From the NCBI GenBank assembly GCA_021325435.1, contig JAJPHE010000019.1, forward strand, positions 1 through 54,010: a DNA stretch of 54,010 nucleotides, read 5' to 3'. Shown piece by piece: positions 44,924 through 53,223 of this stretch. Below the pieces are notes generated by a model, which saw nothing but the letters and a program-made list of their open reading frames with translations, did no database searches and was not told the DNA's origin. The stretch comes from Actinomycetota bacterium (GTDB lineage Bacteria; Actinomycetota; Acidimicrobiia; Acidimicrobiales; JAJPHE01). Positions within the stretch are counted from its first letter, which is position 1. The number at the start of each line of letters is the position of its first letter. Position numbers and translations under genes: made by a program.

Positions 44924-46234
44924 ATGACCGATCCGTCACCGTCGCTGCTGCGGCCCGGCGACCGTCCCCGAGCCCGCCGCCTGCGCCAGCTGAGCTTGGC
45001 CGGGGCCCGCAACGCGGTCGGGCTGGCCCGGCTGCTCGTCACCGACCGGGGCCGACCGTTGCCCGAGCTGGCCGCCCTGCAGCTGCGCCTCGCCTTTCAG
45101 GGGCTGGGGCCGACGTTCGTGAAGCTGGGCCAGCTGGTGTCCTCTTCACCGGGCACCTTCCCCCAGGTACTGGTGGAGGAGTTCGCCCACTGCCAGGACG
45201 CGGTGCCTCCCGAACCGTGGGAGACGGTGGCCGCCACCCTCACCCATGAGCTCGGTGACCTCCGCCGGCATTTCCGCTGGATCGAATGGAGGCCGATGGC
45301 GGCCGGCTCGATCGCCCAGGTGTATCCGGCGACGCTCGCCGACGGCCGCGAGGTGGTCCTCAAGGTGCAACGCTCGAACCTGGAGGAGCTGCTGCGCGAG
45401 GACCTGCGCATGCTGTTGAAAGGGGCCCGGGCCGCGGTTCGGGTCGTTCCCCGCCTGGCCGCGGCCAACCCCGTCGGCGTGATCGAGGACTTCGCCGCCG
45501 GGCTGGTCGAGGAGCTCGCCTTCCGGGTGGAGGCCGCCCACATGGACCGTCTGCGCAAGGTTCTCGCCGACTGGCCCATCCACATCCCCGAGGTGCACTG
45601 GGACCTCACCACCGACCGGGTGCTCACCATGGAGCGGCTCGACGGCATGAAGGTGTCCGACACCGAGGCGCTGAGCCAGATGGAGCTCGACCGCCGCGAG
45701 CTGGCCGACACCATCCTCGGCAGCCTGCTGGCCTCCGCCCTCCAACACGGCTTCTTCCACGGCGACGGCCACGCCGGCAACATGCTGGTGCTGGCCGACG
45801 GAACGCTCGGCATGCTCGACTTCGGCATCGTCGGCCGGCTCGACGACGAGACCCGCATCAAGGTGTCGCGGCTGCTGGCGGCGCTGGTCGACCGGCGCTT
45901 CGACCTCATGGCGATCTCGATAATGGACCTGGCCGACGCCAGCGGCGTCGATCTGGTCGCCGCCACCGCCGACCTCAGTTCGATCGCCGGGGACTACCTC
46001 GAGCGTCCGCTGGAGGACATCCCCCTGGCCCGCCTCCTAGGGGAGCTGCTGCGGGCGGCCAACCGCCACGGGGTGACCCTGCCGACCGACCTGGTGCTCT
46101 TGATGAAGCAGATCCTCTACCTGGACGGCCTGGGGCGCACCCTCAACCCGGGGTTCGATGTCTTCGCCGACGGCGCCCGCTTCACCCGCTACATCGCCCC
46201 CGAGGTCATCGCCGAGCGGCAGGCGGCCGGGTGA
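44924..46234 (+). CDS. ABC1/UbiB-family atypical kinase
   Basis: A 436-residue protein. The KxGQ motif lies in GPTFVKLGQLVSS, an Ala-rich AAGSIAQVY loop replaces the glycine-rich loop, VVLKVQRS carries the lysine, and the catalytic and metal motifs are FFHGDGHAGN and GMLDFGIVG. The usual FHADPHPGN is altered (G for A, G for P, A for P). Family members support quinone or lipid metabolism with ATPase activity. It is coupled to the DUF427 gene downstream. Confidence 0.88.
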   Translation: MTDPSPSLLRPGDRPRARRLRQLSLAGARNAVGLARLLVTDRGRPLPELAALQLRLAFQGLGPTFVKLGQLVSSSPGTFPQVLVEEFAHCQDAVPPEPWETVAATLTHELGDLRRHFRWIEWRPMAAGSIAQVYPATLADGREVVLKVQRSNLEELLREDLRMLLKGARAAVRVVPRLAAANPVGVIEDFAAGLVEELAFRVEAAHMDRLRKVLADWPIHIPEVHWDLTTDRVLTMERLDGMKVSDTEALSQMELDRRELADTILGSLLASALQHGFFHGDGHAGNMLVLADGTLGMLDFGIVGRLDDETRIKVSRLLAALVDRRFDLMAISIMDLADASGVDLVAATADLSSIAGDYLERPLEDIPLARLLGELLRAANRHGVTLPTDLVLLMKQILYLDGLGRTLNPGFDVFADGARFTRYIAPEVIAERQAAG

Positions 46235-46959
46235 GGGTCGAGACCAGCCCCAAGCGGGTCCGTGCCTATCTGGGTGGCCATCTCGTCCTCGACACCACCG
46301 CCCCCCTGCTGGTCTGGGAGCGGCCGTACTACCCCACCTACTACGTGCCTCGGGCCGATGTCGTCGCCGAGTTGCGACCGGCGCGGGCTGCGGGGCCTTC
46401 CCCCGGCGGCGGCGGCGCCGAGCTGTTCGACGTGAAGGCGGGACCGAACACGGCTGATGGGGCCGCTTGTGTGTTCCCTCACTCCGAGATCGAGGCGTTG
46501 CGCGACGCGGTCCGGATCGAGTGGTCGGCGATGGACGAGTGGCTGGAGGAGGACGAGCCCGTCTACACCCACCCCCGCGATCCGCACACCCGCGTCGACA
46601 TACTGGCCAGCAGCCGCCACGTGCGGGCCGAGGTCGACGGGGTCACCATCGCCGAGTCGTCCCAGCCGAGGATCCTGTACGAGACCGGGCTACCACCCCG
46701 CTACTACCTGCCCATGTCGCACTACCGGCTCCAGCTGTTGAAGCCGTCCGAGCGGCGCACCCACTGCCCCTACAAGGGGACGGCCGAGTACTTCCACCTG
46801 GAGCTCGGAGGTCGGCGCGAGGAGGACTTCGTCTGGGTCTACCGGGCGCCTCTGCCGGAGAGCCAGAAGATCGCCGGGCTGGCCGCCTTCTACAACGAGA
46901 AGGTCGACCTCTACCTGGACGGACGGCTCCAGCCCCGGCCCCGGACCCACTTCGGCTGA
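46231..46959 (+). CDS. DUF427 domain protein (two copies)
   Basis: A 242-residue protein of two repeats of the DUF427 fold, each with the SPKRVRAYLGGHLVLDTTAP/SSRHVRAEVDGVTIAESS opening and the WERPYYPTYYVP/YETGLPPRYYLP loop. The second repeat has the full CPYKGTAEYFHLELGG motif. Function unknown; the fold is small and beta-rich. GTG 46231 overlaps the ABC1 stop as GTGA (46231-46234), so the two are co-translated. Confidence 0.85.
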   Translation: MRVETSPKRVRAYLGGHLVLDTTAPLLVWERPYYPTYYVPRADVVAELRPARAAGPSPGGGGAELFDVKAGPNTADGAACVFPHSEIEALRDAVRIEWSAMDEWLEEDEPVYTHPRDPHTRVDILASSRHVRAEVDGVTIAESSQPRILYETGLPPRYYLPMSHYRLQLLKPSERRTHCPYKGTAEYFHLELGGRREEDFVWVYRAPLPESQKIAGLAAFYNEKVDLYLDGRLQPRPRTHFG

Positions 46960-46966
46960 GCGAGGG

Positions 46967-47635
46967 TCAGCGCCAGGGCTCCTCCAGGGCGGCGAGCAGG
47001 TCACCGAGGGGCATCTGGGCCAGGCTGTGAAGAACCAGATCGGCCCCGGCGAAGTCGAGGTGGTTGGTCATCGGCGTGGGCACGACCACGCATCGCAACC
47101 CCGCCGCCTTGGCGGCCATCAAGCCGTTGCGTGAGTCCTCAAAGGCGACGGCCTCCTCCGGTCCGATGCCGAGGGCTTCGAGGGCCGCCAAGTAGAGGTC
47201 AGGGGCGGGCTTCGACTCCCCGATCCCCTCGAAGCACGACAGGTGCACGAAGGATTCGGAGAGGCCGACACGGTCGAGGTGGCCCTCGACCCATGCGCGC
47301 GGTGAGCTGGAGGCGACCGCCACCGCCAGCCCGAGGCTCCTCGCTTCGAGGAGATACTCCAGCACCCCCGGGCACGGCGACAGACCGGCGAGCAACTCGT
47401 CGCGACGGCGACGCCTCGACCGCTGGACGGCTTCGACGTCCAGGGGTCGGTCGCACCGTCGGGCCAGCTGCTCGAGGGGGTCGAAATGGTCGGCGGCGCC
47501 GATCGTGACCGACCACTCTTCGAGGGTGAGCTCGACCCCGTGGGTGGCGTAGGCCTCTCGCCACGACTCGAAGAGAGGGCTCTCGGTGTCGAGGATGAGG
47601 CCATCGAAGTCGAAGATGAGAGCGTTGACGGCCAT
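46967..47635 (-). CDS. HAD-superfamily phosphatase (beta-phosphoglucomutase-like)
   Basis: A 222-residue HAD protein with motif I IFDFDGLILDTES, motif II VASSSPRAW, motif III KPAPDLYLAALEAL and motif IV VAFEDSRNG. The cap is the four-helix C1 type of the phosphatase/beta-phosphoglucomutase group. Sugar phosphate is the likely substrate class. ATG 47635 has TACCTT seven bases upstream. Confidence 0.87.
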   Translation of the reverse strand: MAVNALIFDFDGLILDTESPLFESWREAYATHGVELTLEEWSVTIGAADHFDPLEQLARRCDRPLDVEAVQRSRRRRRDELLAGLSPCPGVLEYLLEARSLGLAVAVASSSPRAWVEGHLDRVGLSESFVHLSCFEGIGESKPAPDLYLAALEALGIGPEEAVAFEDSRNGLMAAKAAGLRCVVVPTPMTNHLDFAGADLVLHSLAQMPLGDLLAALEEPWR

Positions 47636-47642
47636 CACCGGC

Positions 47643-47648
47643 AAGGTA
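47643..47648 (-). promoter_or_regulatory. -10 box TACCTT, leaderless HAD gene
   Basis: Seven bases before the ATG at 47635. Confidence 0.5.
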
Positions 47649-47687
47649 ACCGGCCGCCGGTCGGGCACCGCTGGATTTGGTCATCCC

Positions 47688-48059
47688 TCAGATGCCGGCG
47701 ATCCGCTCCAGCGGGAACGGCGGGGTGGCCAACGGCTTCACGGCCAGGCGGACCAACACGAGGGCGTTGTCGTCGCCCGCCGAGCGGTTGAGGCGCAGAG
47801 CGCCGCATCCCGCGCAGCGGTGGACGATCACCCACTCGCCGTCGCCCCGCACACAGATGGCGATGGGCTCCATGGCCGAGCCGCAGTCCGAGGCGCGGTC
47901 GCCGGGCGTCGTCTGGTCGAGGTGACGGCTCCACAGGCAGTTGGGGCAGTGGTTGCGGTGGGCGGTGCCGGCAGCGTCGAGTGGGACCTCGAGGCCGCAG
48001 CGTCGGCACCGGAAGGACGTCGCGCCACGGCGTGGGCGACGGCGTTGTTCGCGAGTCAA
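47688..48059 (-). CDS. RNHCP zinc-ribbon protein
   Basis: A 123-residue protein with the RNHCP signature (HRNHCPNCLWSRHLD) and two further CxxC pairs (FRCRRCGLEV, HRCAGCGALR), giving two probable zinc sites. It is an actinobacterial family of unknown function, probably nucleic-acid or ribosome linked. TTG 48059 follows GGAGGTCCCC. Confidence 0.85.
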   Translation of the reverse strand: MTREQRRRPRRGATSFRCRRCGLEVPLDAAGTAHRNHCPNCLWSRHLDQTTPGDRASDCGSAMEPIAICVRGDGEWVIVHRCAGCGALRLNRSAGDDNALVLVRLAVKPLATPPFPLERIAGI

Positions 48060-48116
48060 GGGGACCTCCGGTAGGAACGGACCGTCGGGACGGCGCCGCG
48101 CCTGCCGGGCGGACCG

Positions 48117-48173
48117 CTAGGAGATGCGGGGGCCGGGGTTCGAGCGCGGCACGATGCCCGTGACTGCGGTCAT
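48117..48173 (-). CDS. Possible 18-residue leader peptide
   Basis: A tiny open frame (MTAVTGIVPRSNPGPRIS) starts at 48173 after a strong GGGAGGAGG, and ends with TAG 57 bases before the RNHCP start. The ribosome site is much better than expected by chance, so it may be a leader peptide or small protein. The rest of 48060-48256 shows no gene. Confidence 0.35.
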   Translation of the reverse strand: MTAVTGIVPRSNPGPRIS

Positions 48174-48256
48174 CGGCCCCACCTCCTCCCGTTCGGCCGG
48201 TCAACCTTCGGCGAGGTCCACAGCCCAACATCCCGGCGGCGGCGACGCAAGCGAAT

Positions 48257-48883
48257 TCACCGCCAGGCCCAGACCGGTTGCTCGAGGTGGCTGACCCGGG
48301 TGTCGGCGCCCCGCAACCCCACCTCCCGCAGCTGCAGCAGGACGGCCGCGGTGGGAGCGTGGATCCAGGACCCGGCTGCCCACATCTGCACCACCGGGGC
48401 GTCGCTCTCGGGGATGGTGAGAAGCCTCGGGGCTTCGGGGTGGTCGAGGTCAGCCAGGGGCACCCGGTAGATGGCCTCCACCTCCCCGGCGTTCGGGGTG
48501 AGGGAGCCGACCGCGTCGCACCACAGGACGACCGGGGTGATCACGTAGCCGGAGCGAGTGGGGTAGTCGTCCAACAACCCGAGGACCTCGGCGTCGGTGA
48601 GGGCCAGGCCCACCTCCTCCCACAGCTCGCGCAGGGCGGCGGCGGCGGGCGTCTCGCCGGGGTCGCACCGGCCGCCCGGAAGAGCCCACTGGCCGGCATG
48701 GCTGCGCAGGCGGGCGGCCCGGCGGGTGAGCAGGAAGCCAGCCGTCTCTCCCTCGCCGGCCACGATGCACACCGCCACCGCCGCCGGGCGCAGGCCCGGA
48801 TCGGCGCCCCCGTAGGGTCGCCGGGGGAACGAAGTGAGGTTGGCCGAGAGGGTGGCCCGCAGGTCCGGCCCGAACCGGTACAC
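48257..48883 (-). CDS. Nudix hydrolase
   Basis: A 208-residue protein. The Nudix box GGRCDPGETPAAAALRELWEEVGL is complete (G-x5-E-x7-REUxEExGU; quoted positions about 95-118). The RFGPDLRATLSANL start and the LDDYPTRSGYVITPV segment fit the CoA pyrophosphatase-like group. It hydrolyses a nucleoside diphosphate linked to another group. GTG 48883 is chosen for the TACCCT box seven bases upstream; the frame is open 47 codons further. Confidence 0.87.
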   Translation of the reverse strand: MYRFGPDLRATLSANLTSFPRRPYGGADPGLRPAAVAVCIVAGEGETAGFLLTRRAARLRSHAGQWALPGGRCDPGETPAAAALRELWEEVGLALTDAEVLGLLDDYPTRSGYVITPVVLWCDAVGSLTPNAGEVEAIYRVPLADLDHPEAPRLLTIPESDAPVVQMWAAGSWIHAPTAAVLLQLREVGLRGADTRVSHLEQPVWAWR

Positions 48884-48890
48884 GGCGGGC

Positions 48891-48896
48891 AGGGTA
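48891..48896 (-). promoter_or_regulatory. -10 box TACCCT, leaderless Nudix gene
   Basis: Seven bases before the GTG at 48883. Confidence 0.5.
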
Positions 48897-49072
48897 GGCG
48901 GCCCCAGGGCCACGGCTCGTCGATTCAATCGGGGTGCAACGTCTGGGCCGGGACAGACGATCACACTGGTAGGTGGGGCGGCGAAGGGGACGGCACCTCC
49001 CCTCGCCCGCCCCCACCGGGCCAACCGGGCGAGGTGCGACCCGTCGGATGCTGGGGCGACGGGCCGCCGTCC

Positions 49073-49657
49073 TCAGGGCCGCGCCTTGATCCAGCGGACC
49101 ACCGCCTCGGCGACCTCGGCGTCGCGCCGGCGTAAGGAGTGGTCACCGCCCTCGACGCGAACCAGCTCGACCGGCCCCGGGATGGCCGCCGTCTCGCGTT
49201 CGAGCTCGTCGAAGGTGGCGAAGGCGTCGCGGGTGCCAGAGACGAACAGGCAAGGCAGGCCGAGCCGGCCGAAGTGGTCGACCCGGAGCTTGTCCGGACG
49301 GCCCGGCGGGTGCAACGGGTAGCTGATCAGCACCAACCCGGCGACATCGAGGCCCTCGGCGGCGGCCATGGAGCACATGCGGCCCCCCATCGACCGGCCC
49401 CCGATCACGATCCGCTTCGTCGGTACGCCGAGGCGCTCGGCCAGCCCCTCCGTCGCTTCACGCACGCTGGCGACCAGCACCCCGGCGGGATCGGGCCGGC
49501 GCCTGCCGGCCCGGCGGTAAGGGAAGTCGACCCGCTCCACCGTGATGCCCGCCGCGGCGGTGACGGCTTCGTCGACGGCCACCAGCGCCGGCTGGTCGCG
49601 ACCGGCGCTGGCGCCCGGGGTCAACACCAGGCCGGCGACCGGCTGCCGCGGACTCAT
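49073..49657 (-). CDS. Alpha/beta hydrolase (dienelactone-hydrolase/TEX30-like)
   Basis: About 194 residues. VAGLVLTPGASAGRD opens the fold, IGGRSMGGRMCSMAA carries the nucleophilic Ser, SGTRDAFATFDE the acid and EGGDHSLR the His. The compact lidless form fits the KANL3/TEX30 group. ATG 49657 is chosen; it lies 34 bases after the hydratase stop. The open frame runs further upstream into that gene. Confidence 0.77.
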   Translation of the reverse strand: MSPRQPVAGLVLTPGASAGRDQPALVAVDEAVTAAAGITVERVDFPYRRAGRRRPDPAGVLVASVREATEGLAERLGVPTKRIVIGGRSMGGRMCSMAAAEGLDVAGLVLISYPLHPPGRPDKLRVDHFGRLGLPCLFVSGTRDAFATFDELERETAAIPGPVELVRVEGGDHSLRRRDAEVAEAVVRWIKARP

Positions 49658-49691
49658 CCAGGGGCCGGGCCGGCGGACGCCGACGACGGGC

Positions 49692-50480
49692 TCAAGCTCG
49701 TCCCAGGCGGCGGAGGTAGGCGGCGGCGACCGCCCTCGACTCGGGGTCGCGCAAGGCGGTGACCAGCGAGTCGGCATCGTTCCAGGTTCGGCTCAGCCCG
49801 ACCATCGTCTCGGTCACCGCGTTGGTGTGGCGCTTGGTGGCGAGGAGGGTCAGGGACGACTTCCCTTCCAATTGGCCCACCAGCTCCTCCACCTCTTGAT
49901 CCAGCCGCTCGGCGGGGACCACCCGGTTGAGGAACCCGTGGGCCAAGCCCTCGGCCGCGGTAAACGGGCGGCAGGTCATGACCAGCTCTTTGGTTAAAGC
50001 CGGCCCCATCTCTCGCACCAGGCGGGGGATGCCGCCCCACGCCAGGGGGATGCCAAGGTCCACCTCGGGGATCGAGAAGCGGGCGTCCTCGGCCGCCACC
50101 CGCAGGTCGCAGGCGGCGGCCAGCACCACCGCCCCGCCCACGCAGTGGCCGTGGATGCGGGCGACGGTGACCGCCCGCATGGCCTCCACCGCGTCGGCCA
50201 TGCGCCGCCCGGCGTCGGCCCCGTCGCGGGGTGAGGGGGCGGGCCCTTCCCCGGCGGGCGGGGAGGTGAAGGCGGCCAGGTCGGCGCCGGCGGAGAAGGC
50301 CCGGCCGGCGCCCTCCACCACCACGACCTTCACCTCGGGCCGGTCGTCGAACCACCGGGCGGCGTCGGCCAGCTCCTGCAGGGTGACCGGGCCGAGCGGG
50401 TTCAGCTTCTCCGGGCGGTTCAGGCGGATCCGACCCCGCGCTCCGGAGGCTTCGACCTGGAGGGTCGTGAAGTCGGCCAC
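49692..50480 (-). CDS. Enoyl-CoA hydratase/isomerase
   Basis: A 262-residue crotonase-fold protein: RIRLNRPEKLNPLG opens it, GAGRAFSAGADLAAF forms the first oxyanion site and IHGHCVGGAVVLAAACDLRVA the second, and ARFSIPEVDLGIPLAWGG follows. Glu at FSIPEVDLG fits a catalytic or isomerase-type residue. It acts in fatty-acid or aromatic-acid breakdown. GTG 50480 is chosen with a TAGCAT box (50489-50494) eight bases upstream. Confidence 0.88.
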   Translation of the reverse strand: MADFTTLQVEASGARGRIRLNRPEKLNPLGPVTLQELADAARWFDDRPEVKVVVVEGAGRAFSAGADLAAFTSPPAGEGPAPSPRDGADAGRRMADAVEAMRAVTVARIHGHCVGGAVVLAAACDLRVAAEDARFSIPEVDLGIPLAWGGIPRLVREMGPALTKELVMTCRPFTAAEGLAHGFLNRVVPAERLDQEVEELVGQLEGKSSLTLLATKRHTNAVTETMVGLSRTWNDADSLVTALRDPESRAVAAAYLRRLGRA

Positions 50481-50623
50481 GGACGGCGATGCTAGGCGGG
50501 GGCGCCAGCGCACCCCAGCCGCGGAATTTGGGCAGAAGCCCTTTCCGAATCCGCCCCCACGGGGGACAATGGCAGGGAACGGAAGCCTTCCGTTGGCGCG
50601 GCACCGCACCTCCCGGAGGTCTG

Positions 50624-50821
50624 ATGGAGAGCAGCGAGAGCTCCCCGAGCGGTGGACCCGACCGCTCGTTCAGGCAGAGGAGGGCGGCGGCCCTGAGGCG
50701 CCTGGCGTTCGACTACTGGCGTCAGGCCCGCCACACGACCAACCGGCAGGCCAAGGTCATGCTGACCTGGGCCCGGCGCCTCGAGGACGAGGCCCGCCGG
50801 CTGGAGTCGCCCCCGGCATAG
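50624..50821 (+). CDS. Small basic hypothetical protein
   Basis: A 65-residue protein. ATG 50624 follows CGGAGG by five bases. It is rich in Arg and forms a long helix (RQRRAAALRRLAFDYWRQARHTTNRQ region, near residues 18-43). No family is recognised. It may bind nucleic acid or a membrane face. Confidence 0.6.
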   Translation: MESSESSPSGGPDRSFRQRRAAALRRLAFDYWRQARHTTNRQAKVMLTWARRLEDEARRLESPPA

Positions 50822-50970
50822 GGACTTCCCCGCCGCACCGAATCGGCCTCCGGCCAGCCGACCCGGCCTTCCGTCCGTTCTGGACAAAAATGGTTAATTC
50901 GGGCAGGAGGCCGCCCCCCGACGGCGAAGTTCTGGCCCGCTCGAGTACCTCAACTGCGGAGGAACCACGC

Positions 50971-51267
50971 ATGCGCAGATGGATCGTGGCCGGCGCCGCG
51001 CTGGCGATGGTCGCCCCCGGCGGAGCGGCCCTCGCCAACGGAGGCCCTCCCCCCCAAGCCCAGTACGGGCTGTGCAACGCAGCCAACAACGGTCAGAAGA
51101 ACGGTCAACCCTGGCAGAACGGAGGGCCGACCCCGTTCCAACAGCTCAACAACCAGCTCGACCAGCAGTACCCCGACAGCGGCTCAGGGGACGGAACCCC
51201 GGAGAACAGCCTGCAGGACCTGCAGAACGACTGCAATAACGCCAACCCGCAGCCTGGAGGCAAGTAG
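50971..51267 (+). CDS. Small exported Asn/Gln-rich two-cysteine protein
   Basis: A 98-residue protein. A Sec signal peptide (RRWIVAGAALAMVAPGGAALA) is followed by a mature part rich in Asn, Gln, Gly and Pro, with Cys35 and Cys88, enough for one disulphide. GGAGG precedes the ATG. Third small exported two-cysteine protein in the window; no family recognised. Confidence 0.65.
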   Translation: MRRWIVAGAALAMVAPGGAALANGGPPPQAQYGLCNAANNGQKNGQPWQNGGPTPFQQLNNQLDQQYPDSGSGDGTPENSLQDLQNDCNNANPQPGGK

Positions 51268-51308
51268 ACCGCTTGTTCCAGGCGGACGGCCTGGCACGAC
51301 GTCACCGT

Positions 51309-51334
51309 GGGAGGGGCCCTAAGGGGCCCCTCCC
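51309..51334. terminator. Strong hairpin, bidirectional terminator
   Basis: Perfect 11-bp arms GGGAGGGGCCC (51309-51319) and GGGCCCCTCCC (51324-51334), loop TAAG, between the convergent exported-protein gene (stop 51267) and thioesterase gene (stop 51348). Confidence 0.75.
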
Positions 51335-51347
51335 CCGCGTCTGGCGG

Positions 51348-51746
51348 TCAGCCGCCCAGGACAGCCTGGGTCTGGGTGACCCTGGCCACCCGCTTGCCCT
51401 CCGAGTCGAACACGTCGGTCTCCACCACCACGACCGTGCGGCCGGCGTGTAGCGGCCGGGACACCGCCTCGATGTGCCCCGAACGGGCGGCTCGCAGGAA
51501 GTTGGTCTTGGACTCGATGGTCGTCGTACCGCTGGCGCCAGGAGGCAGGTTGTTGAAGGCGCACATGGCTCCGGTCGTGTCGGCCAGGGCCATGATCACC
51601 CCGCCGTGAAGGACGCCGTTGGTGGTGCACAAGCGCTCCTCCCACTCGAGGCGAGCACGAGTCTCCTCCCGCCCGTTCGCCAGGGTGACGATCCCGAGCG
51701 TGGCCGCGAAGGGCATGAGGTTGGCCATGGTGTCGGGGTCGGTCAC
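51348..51746 (-). CDS. PaaI-type acyl-CoA thioesterase
   Basis: A 132-residue hot-dog-fold protein. The NGVLHGGVIMALADTTGAMCAF motif holds the HGG turn and the catalytic Asp, and TIESKTNFLRAAR follows. It hydrolyses aromatic or fatty acyl-CoA. GTG 51746 follows AGGAGG by five bases. It is divergent from the TetR gene. Confidence 0.87.
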   Translation of the reverse strand: MTDPDTMANLMPFAATLGIVTLANGREETRARLEWEERLCTTNGVLHGGVIMALADTTGAMCAFNNLPPGASGTTTIESKTNFLRAARSGHIEAVSRPLHAGRTVVVVETDVFDSEGKRVARVTQTQAVLGG

Positions 51747-51793
51747 GCTTGCCTCCTGAGTCCACCACTGCGACAGCCGGGATAGGTACTGTA

Positions 51794-51812
51794 CATACAG
51801 GCGGTACGTATG
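51794..51812. promoter_or_regulatory. Operator-like box CATAC-N9-GTATG
   Basis: A perfect 5-bp palindrome between the thioesterase (start 51746) and TetR (start 51833) genes. It matches 15 of 19 bases of a box ahead of the gene at 52460-53125. Confidence 0.6.
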
Positions 51813-51832
51813 CTGCCAGGATCGGGGGAGGG

Positions 51833-52456
51833 TTGCCGACCAAAGCGGAGCAGACGGCCCGGACCCGGGCAGCGCTGGTGGCCGCCGGTCGACGCCTCTT
51901 CGCCGAGCGGGGCTTCGCCGACACCTCGACCGAGGAGCTGGTGCGCACCGCCGGCGTGACCCGGGGGGCGCTCTACCACCACTTCCGCGACAAGCGCGAC
52001 CTGTTCGAAGCGGTCTACGAGGACGTCGAGGCGGGGTTGGCCGATGAGGTGACCCGCAGCGTCCCCTTCGGCCACGCCGGTCCCCTCGAGGTCCTCCGGC
52101 GGGGCGCCGACGCTTTCCTCGACGCCTGCCTCGACCCGGCCGTCCAGCGGATCGTGCTGCTGGAGGGTCCGACCGTCCTCGGCTGGGAGCGGTGGCGTGA
52201 GATCGACCAGCGCTACGGGCTCGGGCTGGTCCGGTCGATCCTCGAAGCGGCCATCGCCGCCGGAGAGGTGCAGGCGGGCCCGGTCGAGCCGCTCGCCCAT
52301 GTCCTGTTCGGGGGGTTGGTCGAGGCCGCCATGCTGCTGGCCGCCTCGACCAACCCCAACGCCGTCCGGGCCCAGGTCGGCGAGGCCGTGCGGATGGTGC
52401 TGGATGGGTTGTCGGCGGCGGCCCCCGGCCCGGGCGGAGACCGCCGCTGCCCCTAG
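51833..52456 (+). CDS. TetR-family transcriptional regulator
   Basis: About 207 residues: AEQTARTRAALVAAGRRLF opens the HTH, with STEELVRTAGVTRGALYHHFRDKRDLF, and a TetR_C domain follows. TTG 51833 comes right after GGGGGAGGG; no ATG/GTG in frame gives a better N-terminus. Divergent from the thioesterase with box 51794-51812 between, so it probably controls both and, by the shared box, the convergent gene at 52460 as well. Confidence 0.82.
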   Translation: MPTKAEQTARTRAALVAAGRRLFAERGFADTSTEELVRTAGVTRGALYHHFRDKRDLFEAVYEDVEAGLADEVTRSVPFGHAGPLEVLRRGADAFLDACLDPAVQRIVLLEGPTVLGWERWREIDQRYGLGLVRSILEAAIAAGEVQAGPVEPLAHVLFGGLVEAAMLLAASTNPNAVRAQVGEAVRMVLDGLSAAAPGPGGDRRCP

Positions 52457-52459
52457 CGG

Positions 52460-53125
52460 TCAGCCGTAGACGTTCACCGCGGGATCGAGGCCGATGGTGG
52501 CGGGGTCCTGACGTCCGGTGGCGGCCAGCACGAAGGCCAGCGGATCCCCCGTGACGCGGCGGCCCCCACCACCGCCGACGGGGAACTCGTCGAGGCCGTC
52601 GAGGGCGAGGACCGCTGGTCCCCAACCCTTGTCGGTCAGCAGGTCGGAGAGGTGCGCCACTGCGGCCCGCAGGCCGGGACCACCTACGGAGCGACGCCCG
52701 AGGGCCGCCCGGATGTCGTCGGCGTGGACGTAGGCGTCGTACCAGATGGCCTCGACGCCCCCGCCCAGCGTGCCGCCCACCCCTGCCGGCCCGGGGCCGT
52801 CCCAGACCTCGTCGGTCAGGCCGGCGCCGATGTCGCGGGCGATCTTGGCTGCGTCCCGGAGCTCGTCGGCCACCTCGGCCGCGCTGCGTCCCCGGCGCTC
52901 GGCCGCCTGGCGCTCGGGGAACTGGGGGTCGGCGAAGACCTCGAGACGCCCCCCGGCCACGTCGGCCACCGTGCCGGTCAGGTGGGCGGCCACGTCGGCC
53001 ACGGTCCACCCCTCGCAGCGGGTGGGCAGCGCCCATTCGCGCTCGGCGATGGAGCGCACCAGCTCCTCGAACGCCGACAGCTCCCCCACCAGGCCCTCCA
53101 GTACTTCGTCTCTCGGCAGCGTCAC
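52460..53125 (-). CDS. Maleylpyruvate isomerase-type (mycothiol-dependent) protein
   Basis: About 221 residues. The N-terminal DinB-like four-helix bundle (LPRDEVLEGLVGELSAF, LPTRCEGWTVADVAAHLTG) holds His in AAHL as a metal ligand, with later HADD and the C-terminal domain. Family members use mycothiol in isomerase or transferase reactions. GTG 53125 follows AAGGAGG. Two operator-like boxes lie upstream. Confidence 0.82.
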   Translation of the reverse strand: MTLPRDEVLEGLVGELSAFEELVRSIAEREWALPTRCEGWTVADVAAHLTGTVADVAGGRLEVFADPQFPERQAAERRGRSAAEVADELRDAAKIARDIGAGLTDEVWDGPGPAGVGGTLGGGVEAIWYDAYVHADDIRAALGRRSVGGPGLRAAVAHLSDLLTDKGWGPAVLALDGLDEFPVGGGGGRRVTGDPLAFVLAATGRQDPATIGLDPAVNVYG

Positions 53126-53138
53126 GGCCCCTCCTTGG

Positions 53139-53157
53139 CATACAGGCTGTCGGTATT
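53139..53157. promoter_or_regulatory. Operator-like box CATAC-N9-GTATT
   Basis: 15 of 19 bases match the box at 51794. It lies 13 bases before the gene start at 53125. Confidence 0.5.
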
Positions 53158-53165
53158 TCATAGGA

Positions 53166-53184
53166 GACATGCAGTCGGTATGTC
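53166..53184. promoter_or_regulatory. Operator-like box GACATGC-N5-GTATGTC
   Basis: 7-bp arms with one mismatch. Its inner 15 bases share 12 with the part of the previous box at 53143-53157, 25 bp away. Confidence 0.55.
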
Positions 53185-53223
53185 AAGGGAAGTGGCGTAA
53201 GTCACCGGGAGGGGGCGGGATCG

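Noticed and set aside
51348-53186. A 612-codon open frame on the minus strand through the TetR and isomerase genes
   Set aside because: Only its last 132 codons, from GTG 51746, match a family (thioesterase); the rest is antisense or out-of-frame shadow in high-GC DNA.
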